This document shows, piece by piece, positions 37,521 through 61,668 of a stretch of DNA of 64,000 nt. The stretch lies in assembly GCF_000002995.4 (NCBI RefSeq), contig NW_025062479.1:13479721-13543720 (forward strand), written 5' to 3'. Source of the stretch: Brugia malayi. Lineage: Eukaryota > Nematoda > Chromadorea > Rhabditida > Onchocercidae. Made by a program: the position numbers and the translations under genes. Numbering within the stretch: position 1 is the first letter of the stretch; each line of letters opens with the position of its first letter. The notes under the pieces were generated by a model. The model did no database searches, was not told the origin of the DNA, and saw only the letters and a program-made list of their open reading frames with translations.

Positions 37521-38520
37521 AGAAAAAACATAGCATTTTTGGAGACATTACTTTGTGACACTTTGTTATTGTAGTACTTTGTTATTATTGTATTTTTAAG
37601 CTTCTTCAAATTAAGTTTTCTACTTTTCAATGGAGCTGTATAATTAATACTAAGCAAAAATTAGTATAACTAAGTGGAAAATTTTTATTCATTTGATTGT
37701 TTTTTTGCCTCAGTTTATTCCAATATCAATTTTACTTATAGATATGCTTGCTTTATTTGACATATTATTAAAATGAAAATGTATGCATAAACCACCGACA
37801 AATTTTGCTATATTTTAACTGCTAAACAATTTATGGAATGATTGGAATATTGACTGAGTCTATATTTGCTAAATTCAAACATTGCATCCCGAAAATAGAC
37901 TATCCGAAATAGTCTATATTTGGTCGAATATCATTTTGTTGCATTACAAGTATGTCATTATCGTTGCAAATAAGAGACATAGAGAGAGCGAAAGAGAAAC
38001 TATCTTAAAATATGAACTGCAGAATGTTAAAGTGTGAAAATCTTTGCATCCTTAAGTACTTTGAAATTCCCGAGAATATATATTTTAAATTATGGAATTT
38101 CTCATTCTGCTTCACATTTTGATAATTTTTTTTGATAATTTATTTTCTTATTTTTTGTAAGTGAAATGAATAATTATTAAATGCAACTTTTTTTTTTTTC
38201 GAAATTATATGTATTTCATTTGAATGATTCCAAAATTTAAATACTTGATCAATGTTTGCGGAATATATTTATTAGACGATATTGATTTCTTATACAATAT
38301 CCTTCCGGATCCGATCTGATGTCAAATAACCCGGTTTCCAGATATTTACAATACTTTCAAAATGTTGCATTTATTGCTTTCATGGAAGTGATATGATAAA
38401 GAATACTTTTATCTATTTGTATTAATACGTACTACATGGAAAATGTACGTAGCTTAAGTGACCGTATATAATAAACACTACAACGTTAATCTCTTAAAAT
38501 CAAATATGGAATAGAAAAAA

Positions 38521-38550
38521 GGAGAGAGAGAGAGAGAGAGAGAGAGAGGA
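38521..38550 (+). repeat. (GA)n microsatellite
   Basis: Perfect GA dinucleotides for about 28 bases followed by GAAGGGAGAGA. It produces spurious Ser/Leu-rich frames on the minus strand. Confidence 0.97.
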
Positions 38551-38700
38551 AGGGAGAGATTTGTGATACAACGACATGCGACATGCAATGCAGTAAGACA
38601 GCATAGTCCACAGTATGTTGTTAGTGTGAGGAGGAAGGTATAATGAGCGGAAGCGCACACATTCTTTTTGCAAGGACTGCAAGCAAATCGATCTCATTGA

Positions 38701-38751
38701 GCACACACACACGCATACACACAGACACACACACACACACACACGCACGTG
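38701..38751 (+). repeat. (CA)n microsatellite with interruptions
   Basis: CA repeats broken by GCAT, GACAC and CGCACG. Located 150 bases after the GA repeat. Confidence 0.97.
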
Positions 38752-38774
38752 CACTGTTTATAGCGGTATTAGAT

Positions 38775-39170
38775 GTGCATGCATGTGTATATCTCTGTTA
38801 ATTAATGTTTGGTTCACGTGTAGCATACATACCCTTATCCGATATCGTTGGTCATTTACAGTTGTGAAATACGTGATGTAAATGCGTGGGCACGTTTATG
38901 TTAAGTATATGTGTATGTCAGTGTATGCGTATGTCCGTGTAAGAGTATGTGAGTCTACGAAAACGTGGAAAAAGATTCTTTTTTGCTTGTTTGAAACAAA
39001 CACGCACTTACGTGTTTTCGTATATGTGTGCGTGCATATGAGTACGTGTATGTATGCTGACGTGTATGAATATATGTGATTCCACTCACGTACTAATATA
39101 CATGTGTATGTGCACGTGACTCTCCTTGCATAACACATGTATATGTGCGTGCGTGTGTGTATATATTTAC
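38775..39170 (+). repeat. GT/GTAT-rich alternating purine-pyrimidine block
   Basis: About 400 bases dominated by GTATGTG, GTGCGTG and TACGTGTATG words, clearly less AT-rich than its surroundings and on the opposite dinucleotide strand from the adjacent CA repeat. It reads open in several frames, but the translations are low complexity (VYVxVYAYVRVRV), so it is not a gene. Confidence 0.75.
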
Positions 39171-40096
39171 ATTTATTTTGTTATTTTGTACACATACATT
39201 ATGTAACGATTCTCAAAATACGTTTCTATCCGTGTTATTTCTCGTAATATACATAGAAAACGGGATTAAATTTATCTCTCCAACGAAATATGTTCAGTAA
39301 TCGAAAATTCTCGAGATTTCCTTTAATTACACAACATTCATTGGCAAATTTAATATGCAAATTTGATTTAATTATCTCAACATTTAATTGTAACAATTAT
39401 TAATAATTAGTAAAATTAGTAAGTACAAAAGGATAGTTAGTAATAAAAACAGTTCTTGTACAATTAGTTGTAAAAGTAAAATACATTAAAGAGTTAGGAT
39501 ATATATATGAGTTTCTTATAATTAGTAATGTTTAAAATTTCTATAATTTTCTGCTTTATTTCCTATTTTACTATTTAAAGTTTAGTTGACATATTTTCAT
39601 ATCCACAAAGTATGTAGTTATGTTCCTTTTTTTTGTTTTTAAACTCTTTATCAAACTGCAGTGAAAGTAGAGGATTATTTCAATATGTTGTTTATCTTTA
39701 TTATCACTGTAGCATATTATCTTTTGTTATCATTTATCAAAATCATTGTCGTCTTACCATCGTTTATTTATTACTTTTAATTGATTTATTGGAAATGTTA
39801 TATCATACACTCAGTTTTCATTTTTTTTTCTCTTTCCAGCGTAAATTGTTTGTTTTGTTGAAAAGTGTTATAATGCAAAATATAAAATGTGATAAAATAA
39901 AACAAAGCTTACATTACTGCGATCAATTTGACAATTTTGATAAAAATATCGAATAAATATTTTCAGCGTTTTTTTTCTTTTTCTTTTTGCATAATTTAAT
40001 TCCGTTAAGTGTTGACATATGTGAACACATTTGTAATTATTATGTATATTATTTTACACTATTTTTTTTTTCTTTTTTTTTTGGTCAAACTGGCAG

Positions 40097-51162
<11,066 letters not shown>

Positions 51163-53997
51163 TTTTTTTTTTTTTTTTTTTTTTTCTTTTTTTTTTTTTA
51201 TATTAAGGTATTGTTTCACTTGGATAACCTGTAAATTTTAAAGAATTCATTTCAAAAAATGAAGAATTTTGATTGGATAATTAGAATTGAAATTATTTCT
51301 TATGATATCAATTTTTGTTTTCTTTTTTCGATTGTTTTATTTGGAGCGCTATATAATTGATCACTTATTCAACATTTACCACTATTTCTTATATTTATTA
51401 AAGCTAGGCAGTGCATACAGTTGTGAATGTTTATTGATTACCCTAGATAATCATATGGGCAATTATGGCCTTTCACATAAAAGAACTGCAATCATTGAAA
51501 TTATAAAATGTTGTTTGTAGACAAATGAGGATTATTCATCTCTAATACGTGTTATTACTAGAATATACTATTTGTTTGTTCGTTTGTTCCTTTTTTTTTT
51601 CGGGAATTCTATAAGTTATTCACTTTATTTTGCTACTTTTTATTGTTTACTAATTTATTCATTAATTCATTAATGTTTGAATATTTTCTGATATAATCAT
51701 TTGCTTTGCTCTTTCATTTTTCGTAATGCTTTCTTTGTCAATTATGGTGCAAGGATTTGTGACTGGTTATTCACAGTTATCATTTATTTAAATATGGCTT
51801 TGGATTTTAGTTTTCCCGGTAATTTTTCCATTTAATTTGAATTTTTCAGTTTGTGAGACATCCAGACCAATGGAAGATAAATAATGGGAGAGATGGCCTT
51901 AGTGATTACGATTTTGCATTAATCTGATATTAGAAATAGAAAAAAGCAAAAAACCAAGGAACATTTTTTTATTAGATTATGAGGACCTCTTTGTTGAATA
52001 GATGATTTTGGATGAGATTTTCAATTTATAGGGAAAGCAATCTTTAATTTAAATCAATTCCATTAGCAATAATCTCCGTGAAGTGTAAGGTTTTCTTTGA
52101 TTTGCGAAAGTTTAATATGGTTGAAACATTGATTTCCTTAATATCCACTACTATTTAGCACTATAAAGTTGTTTTTAAAGCTGTAAAGTGTCCAAATTAA
52201 TTATTTCACATAGCCTTACTGACCAGTAATTTCGCTGTAAAAAAAAATAACGGGAACTGCTTATGTTATTTTGTTTGCATTCCAATTTGTCCGTTTTGTT
52301 TATTTTGTTTGTTTGTAAATTTACGAGGAATTTGAATGTTGTGAAATGTTCGTCATTGAAGAAAGACTTCTTTTTTAGAGAATCACTGATAAATTGTCCG
52401 TTTTTTTTTTTTTTTTTTTTTTTGCTTGATCTCTTACAAATCGAAAATAATTTGAGCATTTCTTAGTGCGAAATTTAGTTTACATACTGAAAAGGCGCTT
52501 CATTAAATTTGACTCATTAATTTAGTATAATGTTTATCGAATTTCAATGTTACCAATAAGTAAATTTTTATACTTTATTAAGCAACACAAATGAAAGAAG
52601 AAAAACATTTTCAACAAATTAAATCTAATAACTTAAACAATAATATGAAATATTAACATGAGATATCCCACACATTACCAAATTTTATACTTACAACTTT
52701 TAGAAATACTAACCGTTAAGAATACATATATAAGCTCATCTTTTGTACAACTAATTCAAAAGACAGATTTGTTTGCCCGATAAATAAATTTTCCGAAAGT
52801 AATTACAAATAAGTAATGCTATTGACACAGTAGTTTCGCAACCACCACTGCTTTCTTAATTTCCATAAACACAAATTTGACAGTTTATTCTTAGTAGTGA
52901 ATTTAAGTAATTATTTTTTGTAAAGCTTTATAAAAATATACTGTTTCCCAATAATAATAAAATAAAACATACCTTCTTAAATTTTCAATGAATAGGGAAA
53001 AAGTCATTTTTATTGATAAATATTAAAATAAGAATTTATATAATAGTAAACATGTTCGGAATACTACGTCATGTATGCTTATTAAACGAGGAAGTATTCA
53101 ACAAAAAAAAAAAAGAAAAGGAACAGAAAATAGTGGTACTTTTATTCGATCATATTTTGTTTTATTAGAATTTAAAATTATTTTCAAATAGTGATTGTCT
53201 TTAAAAGATTCTCCTTTTTTCTTTTCGATTGATTTAACAATTCAATTCATATATGTTTTTGATGATGATGAAGAAGTTTCTGTTAACAATCAAAAAAGAA
53301 TGTAAAAGTAATACTTATACAATAAGTAAAAAAAAAAATTGCATGAAAAAGATCTCATTTAAATGAAATCTTATATATTACAAATAATAAGATTATTGAG
53401 TATTTATTGCAAATGAATTAAATACATACTTGATTGCAGTACAGTTTAGCAAACTTTTAATAGTACACGTACCAGTGAAGTAATAGATGCCATAACAATC
53501 AATTAAATACATAAAATCTACTAATATTAGTAAAAAATACAGTGAAATATTATCAAAGAACAATTTTACTTCATTTCAAATTGATCACCCGAGAAAATTT
53601 TATTATAAGAAATAAAACTTTAATTTATAATACTGTCGTCAGAATAATTTTAAAAAAAAAATTTTATTTAACAATTGTATTGGTTATTCAAATCTCTTCA
53701 AATAGCATAATCAATCCTCTAATTATAATGAAATCAGTTATGGTACTAAACAACCACTATGAAATAAAATCGTTGATTTTTTCCTTTTAAATTTCTCAGT
53801 ACGAATTTTTAAAACATGAAATGAGTAGCTCCTAACATAAATCAATGAGAGGAAAACAAAATGATAAAAGATGATTATTGTCGTTAAGCTTTGAAAAAAA
53901 TTAAAAAAAGAAAAAACAAAAATATCACAGGAAAATTACATTGAAATATTATTCGCTTCAATGAAAGAAGTGTAACTTTCATGAGCAAATAAGGAAT
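51163..53997. other. Convergent spacer between RabGAP1 and ATF6
   Basis: Contains both 3'UTRs. No additional exon was supported. The small frames at 51287-51520, 52175-52459 and 53542-53790 are AT-driven. T runs occur near 51165-51198 and 52399-52423. Confidence 0.6.
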
Positions 53998-56900
53998 TTA
54001 CTGATGGGCTGATCGATCATAAAATAACGGCAAAAGTGAACTCGGAAGATGGAATAAACCTGTTCCCGTAATATCACATTCAAGGCGCATCATTGCTACC
54101 TAAAAGGTGTAAGTTATTCACTGTTAAACATTACTGGTGCACTATTCATACTTCATTAGCAAATAATATTATAAGTAATCAACTAAGGCATATCACATGA
54201 TCAACAGCTAATAAAAAAAGTTATTAATTCTAAAGTTTTCCACTGAAAGCAAACCTGATTTGGTGTTTGATATCTCAGGAAATACAACAACAGTATACAC
54301 TACCATCAAAGAGTTGGGGAAAAAATAAGGTTTTATTAGGCTTGTTAGGTAAACACTTAGAAAAAAAATTCAGTTGAAGTAACCAATGTATATCACATTG
54401 AAAATATTATTTTTTCATCGAGATGAATGAAAAAAGATATTCCTATGAATGAATTTTATGCATTAGCAGATAGTTAAAATATCAACTGAAGTAATCAATG
54501 CATCATCACATTAAAAATATTACATGAATTTTCCACTGAAAGCAAACCTGATTTGGTAATGTACCATTAAATGATAGAGCAGGTAAAATAAGAGCCATAC
54601 GTGGTTGCATTGTACTATTTCGATCCGTTGCTGGTAGCAAATAATAATTCTGAAAGAAAAAATAAGAAAAAAAAGAAACTTTAAACAAATGTGATCAAAA
54701 AAATTTATAGTACATATCAATAGAATTGTTTACTATTATTTTTAAAACTACTATTAGATAATTAATGAAGAAATTGATGTTTGATTGTAGGAATGAGAAC
54801 AAAAAATATTTATTAATAAAATAAAATGAGAAAATAAACAATTAACCTTCATCGCAACAATGTAAAGTGTATCTTCGCGTTGTTTTAAATTTCGTGCAAG
54901 TTCTGCATACTGTGATTCCATATCCAAAACCGTAAGTGCATCTGTTTTATCTTGTAACCAATTAGTTAAGTAATGTTCGGAACTGATAACATTATAATCC
55001 ATTGTTTTGCTAAAATATAAATATTTATTTTTTTTTTTCTTTTTTTCTACAACTAAAATAAACATGTATTTTGTTAAAAATAGTACTAGAAATATGCACC
55101 GGCATTATCAAATTAATAACTTCATTAATATACTTTTACTACTAATTAATTAATATTAATTGTACAATGTGAAAAAAAAAAAAATAAAATAGAATTATTT
55201 TTTAGAAAGATATACACTTGTGATTTGATTGCTGTATTGTCAGCAGTAGAGCTAATCATATCAATATGTCTCCATGTACGTTCACGTATTGCTTTTAAAC
55301 GTGCGGCTTCCATTTTGTCATTTGCTGTCCTAACAACAATTTTGAGTGTATATAATGATTTTAAGTATATATAAAAAATTTTTAGGATATAAAAATATTA
55401 CAAAGATCAAAATCATTGAATATTATTTACACTCGATGTATAACAATGAAGCAATTTAATGTTTACTAAAACAATTATTTTAATAGCAAATTTACAAAAA
55501 ATAAAATACATTTTTTAAAATTGTAAATGTATAATAAAATGATAATATCTTGAAGATTAGCATTAATACAAACCGCTGCTGACGATTTTCTCTACGTTTT
55601 ATCTTTCTTACCGCAGCATCTTGTACAGATTTCATTGTTATATTCGGGGTTGTTAGCCCTCCGTTTATTGGAACACGAAATATATGTCGAATATGCACAA
55701 ATTGCAAACATTCATGCCGATTAATCCATGCAAATACATCATTATTCAATCTGCAATAATATATCTTATTAAAGTGAGATTAAAATTTTGACAGATGAAA
55801 AGAAAAAGAGAATTTACTAAAATTAAAGCTATAATAATAAATTTCTTATAAATATTACGAAATAATAAATTAATCAATGTTAACCGAAAAGATAATAAAT
55901 ACAATTTGAGTTTTACAGATTTATACAAAATATTTTCCTAATATTATTTCCTAAGAATTCGATATTTTATTCAAGAAAAAGTTCTGCAATATATAAAACA
56001 AATATAATTCAAACAATGAAACTACTTCTTTAGAGTTATAAGTTTAAGAATTTTTGGAAGATTAGAACATAGTACCAATGATAACTTCAAAACCTGGAAA
56101 ACCCCACAAATGGGGTAACATAGGTTAATAACTGAAGATCTGAATAATAGTGGTAAATCAAATGAGATAATTGACTAAAACTTTACCTCAGTTACCTTTT
56201 CATAAATTCAATGAGTGTAGTTCTTAGTATCCACCACTTTGAAATAGAGGCCAAATTATTATTTATCAAATACGAAAGAGTCTAGTGTTTGATTAACAAA
56301 ATATTAATATTGGAGCAAATGTAGAGAGATAAATCATTTGACCTTAATGTTGAATCCTCCAATAGGCTAAGGTTAAGCATAGTTTTTGGAAATTTTTGAA
56401 ATTCCTCAGCTAAGATTTGAATTTAGAAAGAACACAACAAACTTCATTGCTTCAGTTTGATTTAAATATCTCTTCTGCATGCTATCACATTTCGCTGAAT
56501 AGTTCAGGTTTGATTGAGATAAAGGATCAGACTTCCTATTTGATTGTGAATTTCCCCTTGATTCCTAAAAAATATTTAATAGTAAATATATAAATAGAAT
56601 TGTAATTGAAAATTGTAAGAGAAAGATTAAATTATTAAATAACACTAAAACACAAAAAAAGATAATATAATGTTCTAAAATGAAAGAAAATTAAGTAACA
56701 ACAGCAACTTACTGAGCCAATATCATAATCCAAAGAAAGAAGAGCTCGATCAGCCTTTATTCTATTTTGTGAAAAATATGCATTTGATTTCGCAAAATTT
56801 AGTGCAACAAGACTTATTGCATCAGGAACTGGATCCAAATTTCTAAAACCATTTAAATTCATTTCAAAAGAAAGACTTAGAATCATCTCTTTAAATTTAA

Positions 56901-59900
56901 TATTTGTGGATAAATATTCAAATATCCGGTAGTACAATAAGAATAAAAGCAACTTAACTAGTGTAGGTGCTGCTAAAAGATAATAATGAAACAAATCCGA
57001 AAAGACAAACAGCGCCAGCTGTAAGCATACTTAAACGACCACCGCTATTTCGATTATTAGCGTTTGATTTTAACACTTCATTCTAAAATCGAATCTTTAG
57101 AAAATCTCGAAAAAATTGAAGTATAAAACAAAAATGGACAATACAAATTAGTTAGTCACAATACACTAATTTATTACATAACCTCTCCAATACGATGAAT
57201 TTAATTCTTTAATGTCTATCTTCTATTTAGCTTTGTTCAATAGCAAAAAAAAGAAATACTTCAAGTCTCAAGTTGAAATTTTTTCAAATCCAAAAATTGC
57301 AATTATTTCTATCAAATTGTCAACAATCAGTACTTTAATGCTAAATTTAATTAACTGATAATTTATGTGCAAGCCAATACTTGAAAATTCATCTGTTCAG
57401 TTTATATCGGCAATACACAAATAAATTTCTCAAAAATTTCCAAATTTTCTTTAATTTATTGAGTTGTACCCAATATGCTTATTAAGAGTACAAATTATAT
57501 TAAGCTAACATCTATGAATTCGTTATGTAAGATAAAATTTAAGACACATAGATGTGTCTCCTGCACAAATTTAAAATGCGTTACTTACGTGCTTCCTGCA
57601 CACGTGCTTATTTGTTACATTTGTTTGTAAAATAGTAACGACATAATAATGCTAAGAAGATAAGCATATACCTCTCTTCGTAAAGTTTCAATAGTTTCAT
57701 TTAAAATTTCGATTTTATTTTTCAACTTCTCGATAATAGTATCTTTGTTAGCCAAATTTCTTTTCATTTCATTGATTTCCTAAAATATTTAGTGAAACGA
57801 AAGAAAAGAGAAAATGAGGAGAGAAAAGAAAGAATGAGAATCATATTATTCTCAAACTAACATTTTTTTTCCGAATCCGAGAAAGTTGCGCCGAGTATCT
57901 GTTCCGTATTTTTCTATCCTCTTTTTTACGATCATAGTCCTAAAAAGAAAAAAAAAAATCGCAAAATGCACGGATGAATTTCTATGAACAAAAATTTTAT
58001 ATGTAAAATAATATTGATATTAAAATGGTGCAATAAAAAAAAAAATGGAAAAAATATTCCTCATGGATTAATAATAAGATTATAGAAACAAATAAAATGT
58101 CCGTAAGATTTCTTTGGTAATTCAGTGTCAAAAATAATAAATTAACTAATGGGAAATGTAACAAAAGATAATGCAAGCAAAGATCATATAATATCTTAAG
58201 AAAAACTTACAAAATAACATCTATGCACCTGTGAATACCTTAAATACAAATAGTTTACCAAAGAAAAAGTAAAAAAAAGGGTGGAAACAATAAAAACGAT
58301 TCGTTTACTTCACAGTGTCACAAGCTAGTGTTCAAAGATTAAATTAATTAGCTAATATGAAAAAATGGCTTAAAGTTCGCTAGCAGTATGAAACATTAAC
58401 TTATATCTAGTATCACAACACCTACCACAAAATGAATATTCATTTTGGTACTTCGTTCTGGTCTGCCATAATGTGCAACACCATTTGATAATGCATTGAA
58501 AAGATTATTCACAGAAGTAAGGACAGTTGCATTTACATTCTAAGAAAGTGGAAACATTCTAAAAGATTATTTGGTCCATTTTAAAGATGGAAAAATGTGT
58601 TACTTTAAACAAAGGAAAGAAAAAAAGACACAAAAAAACAGCTTGCAAAAAGAAAAAAAAAAAAACGGACAGCACGATTTGTAAAAAAATAAAATTATGA
58701 AAAGATCAGAATGAAAAAAGTGAAGAATGTGAATGATAAAGTAATGGAATCTTAATGTTTCTAAAGTTACTTTAGCAGGAGTGCTTGTAAATGCTGATGT
58801 TGATGATGGTCTTTCATGTTTCGGCGATAGAATCCGTTGTTTGTCTTGATTAGCAGCTGGCTGTGACTAAATTGGAATATCCAAATTAATGTCTATCTCA
58901 AGTTTCAAAAAAAAAAAAAAAAAAAAAAAAAGGCAAAACAATAAGTTCGAACAAACTACATCAAAAAATAGACAGAACTGTGGTTGATAATATCTGAAGC
59001 AAATAACTATTTAAAACTTACATTATCAGAAATGGAATGGGTTACTGTCGGCATAATGCAAATCACTGGATGACTTGACGTGCTTTTACCATTTGTTAGA
59101 ATCTGAAAAGTTTCTATTAACAATGTTTAAGCTCATTTTTTAATCGGCTATAGCTTTAATAAAACTTATCTATTACATTCATATTTTATTATTGTTAAGG
59201 AAAAAAAATAAATACAGTAAGTTTAATTTCTAAATATATTTATTGTGCACTTGTTCCATATCAAAAATAAGGAATACGGCATGGGGCACAAAAGACATTA
59301 ACAGAAGAAATGGGATCATTATATAAGCTTAAGCTATAGGAAAAAATTACATGCATTGTAACTATACAGTACATTACTTACTACTGAAATAATTTTAAAA
59401 ATTATAAAAAGAAAACTTATTTCTATTAGAAAGGTCAAAGTATAAACCTGTTGAAGTGGAATCTGAACGGGAACAAGATGACTTGGATTAGGCGTTGCAG
59501 CGAATTTCGTTTCCAACTGATTTATTTGTGAGGCTTGCAAGAAATTTGTAATTCGGTCATTATCAGAAGCATTTTGATCCTTTAAAAACTTATCATATAT
59601 TTATTTACTTTTTTTTTTGATCTTTTAAAATCTGGTAAATAAATATTTATTATTTCAAAAAATTTCACTAATGTCCGTAGTTAGATTACTCGATTATAAC
59701 CTGGTAAATTATTGCATTTAATTAATCTTGCAAAATCTCACAATCATATTCAATGATTTTTTTTTTTTTTTTTTTGCGAAATCACTTTAAATAACTTTAA
59801 ATAAGTAACCAATTATTTAGCCAAATACATACATCTGAGGTAGAATATGTTGGCGAATAATTTCCAGAATCACTGGTGGATGGTGAAGCATCGTTAGGGA

Positions 59901-60391
59901 ATATTTGATTGATTAAATGATTGTCAAGTGTGACAGTATCAAATATTGATGAATCATCTGTTACAAATACTCCATTATTATCTTGTGAATTCAATTCAAG
60001 TCCCAAATTATCAATAATTTCCGAAAGCTAAAAGTATCAAATCAATAATGTGTAAAATAAACGCATTCTAAATATTTAATGAAAAAACAAAGAAAAAGAA
60101 AAGAATTGATTTATTATTTTAGAAATTCTTACTGACATTGAATATCAACGATTTATACTTTGTATAATTCATTAACAATCGAGAAAAGATTCAAGAAATG
60201 TAAGTGATGAAGAGTTGATAACTATAAGCTAGCTTTCTGGATAAATGATAAATAAAAAAGATAACCTGATCATTCCTTTGTTCATTGGTACTGTCAAGAT
60301 TGATACCAGAATCACTTGGAGAAAGTAAATTCATCAGATGAAACTGATTAAAATTATTCTCCAAATAGCAATAGCTATCATCAAAATCCAT
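53998..60391 (-). CDS. atf-6: ATF6: ER membrane-bound bZIP transcription factor
   Basis: Sixteen exons: 60391-60266, 60027-59833, 59579-59448, 59102-59031, 58866-58771, 58539-58426, 57939-57862, 57779-57672, 57082-56959, 56888-56713, 56564-56443, 55750-55574, 55329-55216, 55009-54847, 54649-54548 and 54099-53998. They join in phase to 666 residues; human ATF6 has 670. An acidic Ser/Asn-rich activation region comes first. The bZIP follows (residues about 246-307): basic region KIRNRYSAQLSRIRKK, then a leucine-zipper-like helix. A single membrane helix (about 324-346, RLSMLTAGAVCLFGFVSLLSF) precedes a lumenal domain with the family signatures NQTEAMKLNND, WINRHE, REDTLYIVAMK, YYLLPATDRN and MRLECDITG. 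Unfolded-protein stress normally sends it to the Golgi, where S1P and S2P release the bZIP part. The start is the first ATG after a likely SL acceptor at 60450. Confidence 0.96.
54170..54557. repeat. Local partial duplications in the last ATF6 intron
   Basis: A 29-base stretch covering the end of exon 15 and its donor (54529-54557) is repeated exactly at 54236-54264 inside the intron. A second diverged element precedes it in both places and also stands alone at about 54371-54409 (compare 54483-54521). The intron copy therefore carries a duplicate exon end plus donor. Confidence 0.75.
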
Positions 60392-60447
60392 TACGGAATC
60401 AAAAAAGAATAGTTTACAGATTAATTAGAAACATTAATAGAACAATC

Positions 60448-60454
60448 CTGAAAA
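60448..60454 (-). promoter_or_regulatory. Acceptor upstream of ATF6, probable SL trans-splice site
   Basis: On the minus strand TTTTCAG ends at 60448, 56 bases before ATG at 60391. No donor for a cis intron was recognised farther upstream. Confidence 0.4.
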
Positions 60455-61656
60455 ACAATAAATTGTAAAAATACACGACATCACATATATATTAGATAAA
60501 TACAGTCTTTGCACAGAAATGAAATATGAACAAATTAAGAATGAAATAAAAAAAAATGAAATACTATGAAAGAAGTCAATTAAAAAAAGTGCAATGAAAT
60601 AATTGGTAAAAAAATAATAAAGATCATAAATATAAAGTCAAAAACAACAATTATAAATAGTGTATGTATTGTAATGACGGCAGGGAGTGAGAGTGAAAAT
60701 TAGAACACATTGTAAGATATGAAAGAATGAGAAAAATTATAAATATTCCTGTATTATAATAACAGCAGAGATTAAGACTAACAGTAATATATCCTTCTTT
60801 TTACAAAAAAAGTGCTAGGATTGACCAACGATTATGATACTCAATTTCTCATCAAATTACTCGATCACATTAAATCGTTGGCTATTTGTCCCATTACCTT
60901 ACCAGGCGGGGATTTTAAAAGAAAATTCTTTAATTTAATTTGAAATATCTCATTGTAAGCAATTTGTTACTTATACTATTTTAGCAATTAGCAATTTCCG
61001 TGACGTTGTAATACACGTGCGTCATCTTATCATAACTTTTTACCCTTTTCATAGAATGTAATTCGGGTAATTGCATTTTGTTAGAGATTTTTAAGAATAC
61101 GCGCTTGAATATACTTTGTATTACCTTTTAATTTTATATTGATCCATAATAATAAAGCGGGAATATGTTTGGAATATAAAAGCATTTTCGAATTAGCTAC
61201 TTTTTTCTCTTTCTTCATTCCCCTCTCTCCCTCTCTCCGTTTTTTCTCTTTTGCATTCTTTGCTAGATGTCATTTTACAAAATCTTTTATTAACCCTATA
61301 ATATTTTAAAATCATCTGGTAATTTCCTCATAATTTTTTGTATTTTGTTATAGAAGATGTGAATTATACTTTAGAAACTTTATATTTCGATTTTTTGTTT
61401 TAGTTATAAAAGTGTTGATAGATGTTAAAGTTATCATTTTATTGACTTTTTCATTAATCTTTCATAAATCAACAACATTACAAGCCAAACAATAAGTAAA
61501 GATGAGAAGTAATTCGAGTAATAGCCCTATTTTTTTAATGAAATTGTCCTATTCTTTCTTTTTAGCAGTATGAAATTTTTGTTGTGGTAAGAATAAATGA
61601 TGAAAATTATTTATAGTGGCGTTAATGAAGTGTTATGTTAAGATGTATTAGCATTT
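60455..61656. other. Divergent promoter region between ATF6 and the NuMA-like gene
   Basis: About 1.2 kb shared by two head-to-head genes. It contains a patch near 60870-61080 that is less AT-rich than the rest (for example TACCAGGCGGGG and CGTGACGTTG, the latter a CRE/UPRE-like TGACG core at about 60991-60995) and a CT-rich tract at 61220-61240. No open frame of note. Confidence 0.5.
60988..60998 (+). promoter_or_regulatory. TGACG core, possible bZIP binding site
   Basis: The sequence CGTGACGTTGT contains the TGACG half-site recognised by CREB/ATF-type bZIP proteins. It lies about 600 bases upstream of ATF6 and 670 bases upstream of the NuMA-like ATG. A five-base match is weak evidence, but autoregulation of an ATF6 gene would be plausible. 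Confidence 0.2.
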
Positions 61657-61659
61657 CAG
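61653..61659 (+). promoter_or_regulatory. Acceptor just upstream of NuMA-like ATG, probable SL trans-splice site
   Basis: ATTTCAG ends at 61659, nine bases before ATG at 61669, the typical distance and motif for nematode spliced-leader addition. Confidence 0.6.
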
Positions 61660-61668
61660 TTTGCAAAA

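Larger units (their letters stand above)
37521..40096. other. Spacer between survivin and the first recognised RabGAP1 exon
   Basis: It should contain the missing 5' exon(s) and promoter of RabGAP1, but no exon could be supported. The open frames at 38882-39079 and 39633-39956 look like TG-rich and AT-rich artefacts. Two microsatellites and an unusually GT-rich block lie in the middle. Confidence 0.5.

Noticed and set aside
38882..39138. Open frames on both strands in the GT-rich block
   Set aside because: Low-complexity translation of a dinucleotide-like block, open in several frames at once.
39633..39956. Possible 5' exon of RabGAP1
   Set aside because: There is an acceptor-like TTTCCAG near 39839, but no donor that joins in phase to the exon at 40097 and no similarity to RabGAP1 N-termini.
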